From: Hexactinellida sp. DTS-2022
Lineage: Eukaryota > Porifera > Hexactinellida
Reading direction: 5' to 3'
Assembly (NCBI GenBank): GCA_028753945.1
Contig: JAPNXP010000003.1
Span: 4,464,001-4,528,000, forward strand
Length of the DNA stretch: 64,000 nucleotides
Positions 24,984 to 36,041 of the stretch are shown in pieces. The translations under genes and the position numbers were made by a program. The notes under the pieces were generated by a model that saw nothing but the letters and a program-made list of their open reading frames with translations, was not told the DNA's origin and did not search any database. Each line of letters begins with the position of its first letter. The first letter of the stretch is position 1.

Positions 24984-25062
24984 CTTGATTATCCGCTTCT
25001 TGGAGTGTCCTTTTGGGAGACTCCACTGTACTATCTTATCACCGTCACACACCTGTGTTTAG

Positions 25063-26974
25063 ATGGAGAAATGGGAATACTGGCACCAGAGCTAAGCCGG
25101 GAATAGATCTAATTGACTTCTTTTATGGAGAAAATCAGGAGGGAAGAGATTGCAATGGTCACGGCACTCACTGCGCTGGGGTAGCAGCAGGCTTAAGCAG
25201 TGGAGTAGCGAAAGATGCAAATATATACAGTGTTAGAGTACTTAACTGTTATGGATCTGGCTCAATTCTAACTGTATACTATGGGATATCATTTCGACTA
25301 ACTATCATAACAGTAATAAACAGGGTTTCATCTAGGCGTACGCGACGCGCCTACAGGCGCGTAATTTTGGAAAGAAATTTTTCTAGGCGCGCGAAATTCG
25401 AGAGATGCTCCCATAGACGTAATACAAATTGAGTATTTTAGGCGCGTGTGAGCGAGCTCAAACTTAATCTAGGCGCGCAGAAAATTTTGCCTAGATGAAA
25501 GCCTGGTAATAAACTAACGTATACTATACTATTACTACCGTACTTTCTAACCATATCCAGGCATTTATCCATGTAAAATTTTATGCGCGTCTAACTTGGC
25601 TCAAATAACTAAATTCTACTACGTCTATGCCTAATAGTTAATTTGTATTTCGTCTTTGGGAGCTCTCTCGATTTTTCGCGCCTACATAATTTCCCTTAAA
25701 ATTTCATCTACGTGTATAAGTTTTAGTACAAACACTGTTCTTTTAAACTTAAACTATATTTGGTTCCTTAAAGGAACCCAATCCATGCGTGCGTATAATA
25801 CAAACCCTGTTCTTAAACATATATGTAATTATAATTTGTATTATAGCCCAGGTTTCGTTGGAAGTATAATAAGCATGTCTCTTGGAGGTGGACAATCATC
25901 AGCACTAAATATGATAACCAATAGAGCAGTTGAGAATGGAGTTGTTGTGGTCACAGCGAGTGGAAATGCCGCAGCAGACGCTTGCTTTTTGAGTCCTGGG
26001 AGCGCTGGTATGAACATAAATGTTGGAGCTCACGGGTATGATGAAATAACTGAATGAAACCGATGGCATATTTCTCAAACTACGGGACTTGTGTCGATGT
26101 CATGGCTCCAGGATTGCAAGTTGTTAGTGCCTCCCACGAGGACAATGCAGGTCAGAGACAATTTTTTCAATTTTCTACAATTTTCGTCTGCTTAATATGA
26201 AGGTGTTTTTATTTTGAACAATCCTTATTGTCCCAATTTAACAAACTTTCATAGGGTACGTATCTGTATTTTATTTAGTTGAAATAAGTGGTCTCTCTAA
26301 CAGTGCTCGACAAAATGAAATTTTGATGGTGGCTAAAGAATAAACAACTGATGGCTTAACAAACTTCTGTGCCGTAAACAACACTAATATTAATAACAAC
26401 TAATGCAACGAAAAATATAATCAAAATCAAATAATCTACGAATTATGGTGGATCAGTTAAGCCATCATAGGCAAAATTTGGTGAATTATTAAATAAATCT
26501 CTTAGTTGCCATTGAAAGTGAATTGAATTCAATTTAAAGTGAAAATGAAGGGGTTTTTTTCTATTTATACCTTGGATCCCAGGGCATTCGCATGTTTTAA
26601 TTAGGAATTTTTGGCACCAAACCACCTAATTTGTCGACCACTGCTCTCTAGCTCTTTATGAGCTAGAGAGCAGTGGAATGTTCTTTGAATGATCTTAATA
26701 CAGAACTTGACTGTAATTCCTAACTTCCTAACTATGTTATAATATTTTATTAATCTTACTATCTGCAGGATTTGTAGCACTCAGTGGCACCTCTATGTCT
26801 TGTCCTCACGTGGCTGGACTATCCGCACTGACATTAGCTGATAACAGTACTTTAACTCCTGATGAAGTGAAGTCTAAAATTAAGACTGATGCAATAGAGG
26901 ACATTGAGAGAGATCACATCCGACTCATTGTACGGATGCTCGGTGAAGCAAAGAGGGCCTTTGTATATCAATAG
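25063..26974 (+). pseudogene. Gene G: truncated proteinase K-like protease pseudogene
   Basis: Exon 3 starts at 25,063 after TTTAG and carries the His motif ([14 protein letters not shown]); exon 4 is 25,847-26,150 (SMSLGGG, TASGN); exon 5 is 26,769-26,974 (GTSMSCPHVAGL, stop TAG). Exons 1 and 2 are absent because the palindrome centre lies just upstream. The end of exon 3 shifts frame before a stretch that reads [10 protein letters not shown], as in other proteinase K-like enzymes. Exon 4 has a 4-bp loss near 26,052 (304 bases against 308 expected), giving TGA. A 185-bp element sits next to the exon 3 donor. Exon 5 itself is fully open. Confidence 0.83.
25321..25505. mobile_element. hAT-like MITE, 185 bp, at the exon 3 donor of gene G
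   Basis: Inverted ends CAGGGTTTCATCTAGGC and GCCTAGATGAAAGCCTG are flanked by perfect 8-bp repeats GTAATAAA (25,313-25,320 and 25,506-25,513). It is filled with AGGCGCGC-type motifs. Relatives lie at about 2,725-2,830, 15,055-15,475 and 37,255-37,413. Confidence 0.87.
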
Positions 26975-27951
26975 GCTACTAATTCGACCTTACAATTCTC
27001 TTACTTTAGTTGATTTCAAACCCATTTATTTATACATTTATTTATTTATCTCTCGTCTATTGTTAGTTAATTAATGTAGTAATTTATGATTATTGCTTTT
27101 CAATTAATGAAATATGTAACGACTTTCACAATAATTAATTCGTTTTCAAAAATATCATTGGTATTGTGTAGGTAGTCAGCAAATTGGTAGTGCAGTCACC
27201 TAGGGTCCATAAGATCTCTAAATGTATGTACAGTCAATTTAAGGGATATTATTAGTTAATAACATATAATATTTACCCCTGCATGCAAAAAAATCAGATT
27301 CGGAAACCGTCCAGTTTCTTCAATCAACTCGGAACATGCGAACAAATATATACGTACAGTAGAACCTCGTTAGTAAGAACACCAGGGGACCGTAAAAATG
27401 TGTTCGTCTTAACTGGAGATACATAATACAAGTAATGAAAAATTACATCTGAAAACTTCGTTCACTCTATCGCAGTAATTTGACTGTATACATGAAACCC
27501 ATCCAAATTGTAAAATATATTTGTTTACTTTTCTTATACAAAGTTCTCAAAAGTAGCAATTCAAACGTTACGTAACGATTCAAAGGGTGGGGAATAATTA
27601 ACAGTTGTGTGACACCTATTGAACCACCTCAAACAAATATATGCCAGTTTTAAGATGCTTGTAGTGCAATATAGTACTCATTTAATTATTTAATTATTGA
27701 TTCGACTATATTTAAGAGACAGCAAAGGATGATATTTAATGAGCATAATATATTAGCAATCATAACAGGTTAAGGGCCTAAAGATACACTATATAACATG
27801 AATTGAGAATAATAGAATAGATAAGTAGCATGTTATCGGACTATAGCCTAAATAGATAATTAGTTATGGGGTAAATACTGGATAATGATAGATATTATTG
27901 AGCGAAGAAAGGTAAGTTAGCAGGCAATATATGTTGAGCAATTAGTTTAGG
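26975..27951. other. G-D intergenic region (inner palindrome arm)
   Basis: No gene; inverse copy of 22,145-22,906. The last part (27,760-27,951) is the former 3' flank of gene D and matches the flank after gene C. Confidence 0.6.
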
Positions 27952-27959
27952 AGTGACGT

Positions 27960-28406
27960 CAGGGGCGTAGCCAGTGGGCCTGCAGGGCCTGCCGGCAGGC
28001 CCAAACTAAATTTCCGCAGGCCCAACTGGGCCTGCGCATTTTCAGAATTTATTCTTCTGAAAATGCGACAACACTTAATTATCTAGAGCTGGACTAATTA
28101 CAAATGGTAAGTTGTATTATATTTGGTTTGAAATATTAGTAATATGGTGGTACGTGTCAGTTGTCTTTTTATTACTTCAAACCTTTAAACGATTTCATTA
28201 TCTTAAGTTCTGCTTGTAGCTTGCATTCATTTATACTTGTGCATGTGCGGTATTTAGCTTTTCCTTTTAGATAAATCATGTTTTAAACTACGTAATAAGA
28301 AATCAGCAAGTGATAAATAAACGAGATCGTAATATAATTTGCAGGCCCTACGGCAAAGCCGCAGGTCCTATGAAGGCCCAGTCCGTAAAAACTGGCTACG
28401 CCACTG
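27960..28406. mobile_element. hAT-like MITE, 447 bp, inside coding exon 5 of gene D
   Basis: Inverted ends CAGGGGCGTAGCCAG and CTGGCTACGCCACTG are flanked by perfect 8-bp repeats AGTGACGT (27,952-27,959 and 28,407-28,414). It interrupts the last codons of D. A second copy of identical length lies at 32,088-32,534 in the opposite orientation. Genes B, C and E keep the empty site. Confidence 0.9.
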
Positions 28407-29870
28407 AGTGACGTACATCCTCTTAGCATGGGACTTATCCTTCGTTACATCGCTGATGCGAGACCTGTCAATATCATCTATTCCATTAGCTTTAATCCTC
28501 TCCTTAATCTCACTAGGAGTAAGCTTCTTGTCACCATTTTTCATGAGAGCAGCTAATCCGGCAACATGAGGACAAGCCATAGAAGTTCCACTATTTTTAG
28601 TTTAACCTAGAAATGAGAGGAATGTAGTGGCTACCCGTAAATATACCCATAAATATTTACCCAGATAACATAAATGAAGATTCAATTATCCGGATTGGGA
28701 AAGGTCAATGTGTGATGTTAATAAATAATGACACTGTCCGAAATTTACATAAGAAATTGTCTTTCCAAAATATAATATACTCTCGTTAATATGAACACGG
28801 ATAAGGCGCAAAATCGGTTAAGGAGTATAAAGTTTATTTGCCTAGCCTATACGAATGCATATAAGCCACTCCGGTTAATACGAATTTCCAAATAATAAGA
28901 TGATTCTTATTTTTGTATTTACAAGAGTCTACTGAATTCCATATAATATACAAATTGTATATTTTAAAAACAAACCTATGTTAGTCTTGGAGACTGCACT
29001 TTTAATATTAAGTCCTGGTGCCATAATATCAACGCACGATCCGTAGTTTGAGAAGAGTGCCATTGGTTTTTTGCAGCCTGTCTTAATTTTCTTATAACCG
29101 TGAGCTCCGACGTTGATATTCAGACCAGCACTCCCTGGGCTCCTAACGCATGCGTCTCTCCTTTCATTACCACTGGCTGTCACTACTACAATCCCAGCTT
29201 CCACTGCTTTATTGACGGCTTCATTAATAATTAGACATTCTGGACCTCCAATAGACATGCTTGCTATACTTCCAACAAAGTCATTTCTAAAAAGGAGAAT
29301 TTATTTTACAATGTACGGTTGATTAGTACGTACTACACTACTACTTTTATTATGCTTATAAAACATACTTTTATACAACAAGATTGTAAATATATACTTA
29401 CCTTGTATGGAAAACTCGGTTAGACCGTATACTCGGATAATGCCTACTTAGTTTTCAATCCGAGGTTGTTGTCATAATCAAGATTTGCTGTATTAAGATA
29501 CAGTCAGGCAAGCTTATTGTGAACAATTTTTTGTCCGCTTAATATGAAAACTATGGAATATGAACAAGTCCAATGGTCCTAAATTAACAACTCATAGATG
29601 GGTTGCATTAAGTTGAGTTCGCATATTATTCATAATATCAGGACCTGACTTAATTGTTATTCTGAACATTGGGCCGTTTACTGAACTTATGTATGACAAA
29701 CCATCATTTTGCTTACAAAATGGAAAAGAGCGACTGCCAAATTTTCAGGGAGAAGTAAATTTTAGCCTCAATATAATTTCTGCTCAACTTCACAATCTCA
29801 ATTTGCACTCATTAATACATTTCATACTGACAATAATAATTTGTAGTGCCTTTGTTAATATATTGGTATA

Positions 29871-30163
29871 CAGTAGAACCTGCATAATCCGACCCTAAAT
29901 AACCCAGAATTCACCTGAACCGACCATTTTCCTTATCCCAAATGAGCAACGGACAATGTATTAATGCAGCGATATCCAAACCTTTTCAACCGTGGACCTC
30001 CTATAATAATTATTAGACATTCTGTGGATCCCTCCCATTGACCGTAATACATCTTGTGGACCCCCTACAGCCGTCCGTGGATCCCAGGTTTGGAACCACT
30101 GCACTAGAGCCTGCATAATCCGACAATTTGCAATGCGATATTCGGATTAGACAGTTGATACTG
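29871..30163. mobile_element. pogo-like TA-target MITE in intron 3 of gene D, 293 bp
   Basis: Inverted ends beginning CAGTAGAACCTGCATAATCC and ending GACAGTTGATACTG are flanked by TA (29,869-70 and 30,164-65). It is the counterpart of 20,148-20,458 in gene C. Confidence 0.75.
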
Positions 30164-31447
30164 TATAATTTATTACCCTAATTCACTCTTTCTCTTCCCG
30201 TGGAGCTTTTTAAGCTTCCTCAATCCTTTCACAGTCAAACTCCTACGTCCAATTGATCTGCAACTCATTATTCTTATGCTGAAGAGATTAGCATCCTTAG
30301 CTACTCCGCTATACAAACCACCTGCAACACTAGCGCAGTAGGTACCGTGTCCGTTGCAATCTTTCCCTTTTTGATTGCTACCAAATATGCTATCAATGAC
30401 ATCGTAGCCATTTGTTGCTCTGCTTCCATCCCTTCCATCTCCCCATCTAGATTAAAGATTACGGGTTGCATCAGTAAGTAATTCTATTCTGGAACCTTGC
30501 TACTCTCGGAAATCGGGTCCCAAAACAAATTCAAGGAATTATCCAGAAGCTCGAGACACATTTTTGGAGTATCATTTTTGAAAAAAAATAATTAGGATCG
30601 CGAAAATTTGGCATCTACTCCTTAACGTAACAATAATTAGTGAGTTAGGCGTATGAAAATTGAATCAGACAAGATTAGGAGCGTATTTTCAAATGGCTGT
30701 ATAAAACATTCAAACTCAATAGAACTCACTAGTTGTAGGGACACCTTCAATTTCCTATACAAATATGTAATATCCGAAAATTGAATTTGAGATTATTTAA
30801 TTGCCAATTTGCAGAGTAATTCTTGGTAGTTTACTATAAATTTTGAAAATAATTAAACAAATTAAATAATTTTCTTATATTTACTTGAAGTCTATATGAT
30901 CATAGTTGATTCCAGTATCGAGTATATATATATCAACTCCCGATCCGTAATTGAATGGCTTATATGTGCCATCTTTGCATTTCACATCATCGATGATGTC
31001 CAAATTGTATTGAAGTGTTTTTGTGGAGAATTCAGACTCCTCGAGATCATCATTGGATATCTCATTTGAATCTTCAAAGTTTCTATCAAGATATATGAAT
31101 TCGTCTTTTTCAACAATTTCCACAATGTCCAATTCTGAAATCTGAGATTAAAATATGAAATTTATAAACAAACTTAATGCAAAAGCAAATAACAAATGAA
31201 ATACTATACAGTAGAATTCGGTTAGTACGTACAGCCTCGGGAGACAAATTCGTACTTTTTATCCGAGTGTGTACTAACCGAGTTGACACTACATAGAGAT
31301 AATACATTTACAATGACAAACATTGTTTATACATTAGACGTACTAAGCGCATTATCCAAGTTTTACTGTACGTATAGACCAGGACGCTTTCTAATGTAAT
31401 CTTCAGGCACTGGAAAGGTAATTTACATCAAAATTAAGTTGATCAGC

Positions 31448-31868
31448 TGGGGCTGAAACGAATATACCGAATATTCGAATATACGTTCGAAAGATTGAAC
31501 GAATATTCGTTTGAACGTATATTCGTTCGAAAGGTTGAACGAATATTCGTCTGAACGTATATTCGTATGAAGGTATATTGAAATGGATAATCGTTGACTA
31601 ATTTTGTGCAAAAACATTATTTTTGTATAGATTGGAGAGATCGTAAATATAAATTCAACCTAAACTAGCTGAGTAATATCTAACCTGTTTCTTAAACAAT
31701 TTATAACTAAGATTAAACTATTGTAGCATCAACAAAACCCATTTTCCACTGTATTTTGAGTGTTAAAATTGATTTAATGCTTAGTCATCAAAACGAACGA
31801 ATATTCGAATATTCGTTCGTTTTGAAAAAGGTTCGTTCGTTCCATTTCGAATATTCGTTTCAGCCATA
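31448..31868. mobile_element. hAT-like MITE rich in GAATATTCG, copy in intron 1 of gene D
   Basis: Homologous to 102-484 in gene A, at the same intron position and with the same TIRs (GGGGCTGAAACGAATA and CGTTTCAGCC). One internal segment with the CGTTCGAAAG motif is duplicated compared with A. Confidence 0.65.
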
Positions 31869-32087
31869 AATTAATAACCCTTGCAAAGTCAGGTATTTAT
31901 ATTGAAGGATGTTGGTTGATATATAGTAAGTCCATAAACTAATACAGTAGTATTTCGTTAGCATGAAGATGGTTAGTAATAATTAATTATTATCACTATT
32001 TCAGTCCCCTCAAAGCCTTTTCAATGCAATTTATATTGGTAATACGAATTCTGGATAAGACGAACGCATTTTGACAGGGCCCCTGGT

Positions 32088-32534
32088 CAGTGGCGTAGCC
32101 AGTTTTTACGGACTGGGCCTTCATAGGACCTGCGGCTTTGCCGTAGGGCCTGCAAATTATATTACGATCTCGTTTATTTATCACTTGCTGATTTCTTATT
32201 ACGTAGTTTAAAACATGATTTATCTAAAAGGAAAAGCTAAATACCGCACATGCACAAGTATAAATGAATGCAAGCTACAAGCAGAACTTAAGATAATGAA
32301 ATCGTTTAAAGGTTTGAAGTAATAAAAAGACAACTGACACGTACCACCATATTACTAATATTTCAAACCAAATATAATACAACTTACCATTTGTAATTAG
32401 TCCAGCTCTAGATAATTAAGTGTTGTCGCATTTTCAGAAGAATAAATTCTGAAAATGCGCAGGCCCAGTTGGGCCTGCGGGAATTTAGTTTGGGCCTGCC
32501 GGCAGGCCCTGCAGGCCCACTGGCTACGCCCCTG
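32088..32534. mobile_element. hAT-like MITE, 447 bp, in intron 1 of gene D
   Basis: Ends CAGTGGCGTAGCCAG and CTGGCTACGCCCCTG are flanked by perfect 8-bp repeats CCCCTGGT (32,080-32,087 and 32,535-32,542). It is nearly identical to the inverted copy at 27,960-28,406. Gene A keeps the empty site at about 657-666. Confidence 0.9.
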
Positions 32535-32639
32535 CCCCTGGTGTTCGTATTAACTACTGTAGTTGGTAATTTAGTTTTACTCATTCTCGGGTATTGAATA
32601 AATGCCTTTTTTGAATAACAGCAATTTTCATAGAAGTAT

Positions 32640-35215
32640 TAAAAATATATTTTTACTGTGCCGACTATACTATAGTATAGTGGCCCAGTATTAGAATCAC
32701 TGCCTTTATTATTATTTTTATTATTACTGTGCCGACTATACTATAGTATAGTGGCCCAGTATTAGAATCACTGCCTTTATTTATATTATTATTATTTCTC
32801 CGTAGCAGGTGCCCTGGCCACACCTGTATACATAGAGGGCTGAAACTTGGCATGTAGATTCGGAGTCGACGTCTAATTTGCACCTGGGGTTACGATTTTG
32901 TATTAACAAATTTTTGACACATCTTTAACACCTTTCAAAATTTGTCTGGTCCATAACTCAAAAAATGTTTTACTAAACCCCAAAATTTTATTTCACATTT
33001 GGATTCGCCATAAAATTCTGCGTCTGATGGGAGAAGAAATTTTTCAATAAAGGGGTCAATTTCTGCCATAAATGGGGGTTGAAACTTCTTTGTTTACTCA
33101 CACTTCAATTTCAGTAAAACTGTGAAATCTAATTCCATTGTTTCAACTTGTAATAATTATATTGATTTAACTTGTTAAATCCTACTCTATTGTCTCAACT
33201 TGCAATAATTAAATTGATTTAACTTATAAATTCCAGCTGGCTTCTATTTAATTGTAGTATTACTATACAATGGATTAAATATAATAATATAATATAAGGA
33301 ATTTGTTGACTTAATTCAACTCAACCGTGGATAACATTGCTAAGATAAATAACTAATAATATAATTTATTATCAATACATAATGAATGAATGGCATCAAA
33401 CTCAAGATGGTTTAAGATAGAAACAAACTTCAAATTTATCTACCGTTCCTTGTGACTCGGACCAATTAACAAATGCTTCTTCACACCTTGGGCGTTGATG
33501 ACTTGGCGAAAAAAAATCCAAAATTGCAGCCTGCGCCGACAGCATGTTCCTTTGGAGGCACTATCAATAAACAACCAACAAAATATAGTGCCACCAAAGG
33601 AACATGCGTCGGCACAGGCTGCAATTTTGGATTTTTTTTTTCTCCGTAGACGGTGCCCTGGCCAGAGCTTCATAGTTGATGGGCTTAAACTTTGCATGTA
33701 GGTGCGATAGGACCGTCTAATTTGCACCTGGGGTTACGATTTTTGATTAACAAATTTTGGACACATCTTTAACACCTTTAAAAATTTGTCTGGTCCATAA
33801 CTCAAAATATGTTTTACTAAACCCCCAAATTTTATTTCATATTTGGATTCGCCATAAAATTCTGCGTCTGATGGGAGAATATATTTTCCAATAAAGGGGT
33901 CAATTTCTGCCATAAATGGGGGTTGAAATTTCTTTGTTTACTCACACTTCAATTTCAGTAAAGTGTTAAATCTAATTCCATTGTTTCAACTTGTAATAAT
34001 TATATTGATTTAACTTGTTAAATCCTACTCTAGTGATTCAACTTGCTATAATTATATTGATTTAACTTGTGAATTACAGCTGGCTTCTATTTAATTGTAG
34101 TATTACTATACAATGGATTAAATTAAATAATATAATATAAGGAATTTGTTGACTCAACTCAACCAACCGTGGATAACATTGCTAAAATAAATATCGAATA
34201 ATATAATTTAATAGCAATACACAATGAATGCAGCTGGCTTCTATTTAATTGTAGCATTACTATACAATGGATTAAATTAAATTAATTTATATAAGGAATT
34301 TGTTGACTTTACTCAACACACCGTGGATAACATTGCTAAAATAAATAACTAATAATTTAATTTATTATCAATAAGTAATGAATGGCATAAAACTAAAGAT
34401 GGTTTATGATAGAACCGTTAACATTTTACATTCCACAACAACGACAGATAAAGTGATTATATTTATTTCGCGAGAATATTCTTGCACAATTAATGTACTG
34501 ACGTAATTTATTATAATTTATTCCTTTTGTATTTAACTTATAGACGGTTCCAATTGGATTATTGGGGTTATCGAGTGCGGTGAATTCAAATATGATAGTG
34601 AAATTCGATTTAAATTAATAATAAGTGCAAATAATTGAACTTTATTTATTTTGCTGTACATAATAATGATGTTAAATTATTAATTTATTAATTAAATATT
34701 TATACTAATTAGCTAAATTTCATTAATCTCAGAGATGATACAAGATAGAAACAAACTTTCAATTTATCAATTGGTCCTTATGCCACGTACCACCTATACA
34801 AGTGAGTCTTGACACCTTAAGGTGATGATGACATCGTCAAAAAAATGTATTTTTACAATTTTGTGAATTCGATATTTAAAATGGGTTAGTTGATGTTGGG
34901 TGATGACCCAACACTCACATAAAAAATGCTGAGTCATCAGCTATTAAATTCTACTCAAACTTGAATATCTCTAAAATGGAGTGAACTAAATGGAAACTTC
35001 CGCCACTCTAAGGGTCGATGCCTTCCCTAACACCTTTTGATATATTTTAACACCTTCATAGTGATGATGACATGGCGAAAAAAAATCCAAAATTGCAGCT
35101 GTGCTGACAGCATGTCCCATTGGAGGCACTATCAATAAACCACCACCAAAATATAGTGCCACCAAAGGAACATGCGTCGGCACAGCTGCAATTTTGGATT
35201 TTTTTTAGGTTAATA
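32640..35215. repeat. Satellite block in intron 1 of gene D
   Basis: Two palindromic units (about 32,656-32,785) are followed by two units of the larger satellite (from about 32,800 and 33,645), each ending in the hairpin (33,510-33,640 and 35,080-35,207). The block abuts the TTAATAATATACTGG sequence just after exon 1. Genes A and C lack it. It is closely similar to 52,640-55,085. Confidence 0.8.
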
Positions 35216-35801
35216 ATATACTGGACATTTATTAATAACAAATCATACCTTATCAGCAGTTTCTTCACTGATTTCTCCAAAGATCAACGGTAGCAGAGTA
35301 TTGTCTGACTCTATGAAGAGCTCTTCCCTTTGTAATCCCTCATGTCCCTCCACTATTTGAATGACCTCTTCTATCTGCTCATCAGTAGCCCCTTCCTTCA
35401 ACATTACCATGTACTTTTCCCTCTCAATGATAATTTTTCCGGAAAAAGTTACAGCCAAAGTAGCCAATAGGAATGCACACACAATTTGAACTTTCATTTT
35501 ATTTTGTTACAGATCTAAAAATTTAATATCAAAAATATCCTATAATTAAATTGTTTTATTATTTAATAGCTTTGTCTTAAATTATCATTAAACTTTACAC
35601 CTCCATATGAAAGCTTAATTAATAACTCATGATCATAAACATGCAATTCGTAATGATTATAATAAAATACATGTTAAATTGTATTAATTAATTAATTAAT
35701 TAATAATAAATGTAGAATTTTGATCAACAGTGATAAAGTATGTTATAGTCAAATTATTTTTAATAACTATGTCATTTATTAGAATCAATTACATAAAATA
35801 C

Positions 35802-36041
35802 CTGTTTTATGTCCCTCTTTTGTAGATGTTGTTATTGTTGTGAGTCTTGTTGATTGTTGCCAATAAGAAATCGGTGTATTTATACTTGGGGTATCAGAAA
35901 TAGAATGTATCGAAAAGATTTCAAGAATTTCATTTTAAAACTCTATTCAATTGATTATTTTCGATCCCAGAATCGTAATTGTTTGATAATATAATTTAAT
36001 ACAGTCTCTATTGCATTCTTAATGACTCGTGCTGTTGCCAC
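35802..36041 (-). promoter_or_regulatory. Promoter and non-coding exon of gene D
   Basis: TATA box at 35,884-35,877 (TATAAATA on minus), non-coding exon ending at 35,802 (ACAG|GTATTT), exon resuming at 35,514 after TTTAG. The GTGGCAACAGCAC block is at 36,041-36,029, as in A and C. Confidence 0.68.

Larger units (their letters stand above)
27930..35497 (-). pseudogene. Gene D: proteinase K-like protease pseudogene
   Basis: Minus-strand exons: 35,497-35,249, 31,141-30,885, 30,446-30,177, 29,286-28,976 and 28,606 to the MITE at 28,407, with the last few codons beyond it near 27,951. Exon lengths and phases match gene C (257 and 270 bases for exons 2 and 3). Signal peptide, I9 propeptide, Asp motif (IYILDTGI), Asn motif (TASGN) and Ser motif (GTSMACPHVAGL) are visible. 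Defects: the second codon of exon 5 is TAA (28,604-28,602) where E and C have TTC; the conserved second His of GHGTH is Tyr; a 447-bp MITE splits the C-terminus; the old stop TAA is now CAA. Intron 1 has swollen to about 4.1 kb through satellite and MITE insertion. Confidence 0.87.

Noticed and set aside
24984..25052. N-terminal extension of the F propeptide frame
   Set aside because: Begins at GTG, not ATG, and is the inverse of intron 2; created by the inversion junction.
33440..33727. Frames over the satellite hairpin arms (also at 54,900, 56,200, 61,100, 62,300, 63,500)
   Set aside because: They exist only because the hairpin arms are repeated; frames shift between copies.
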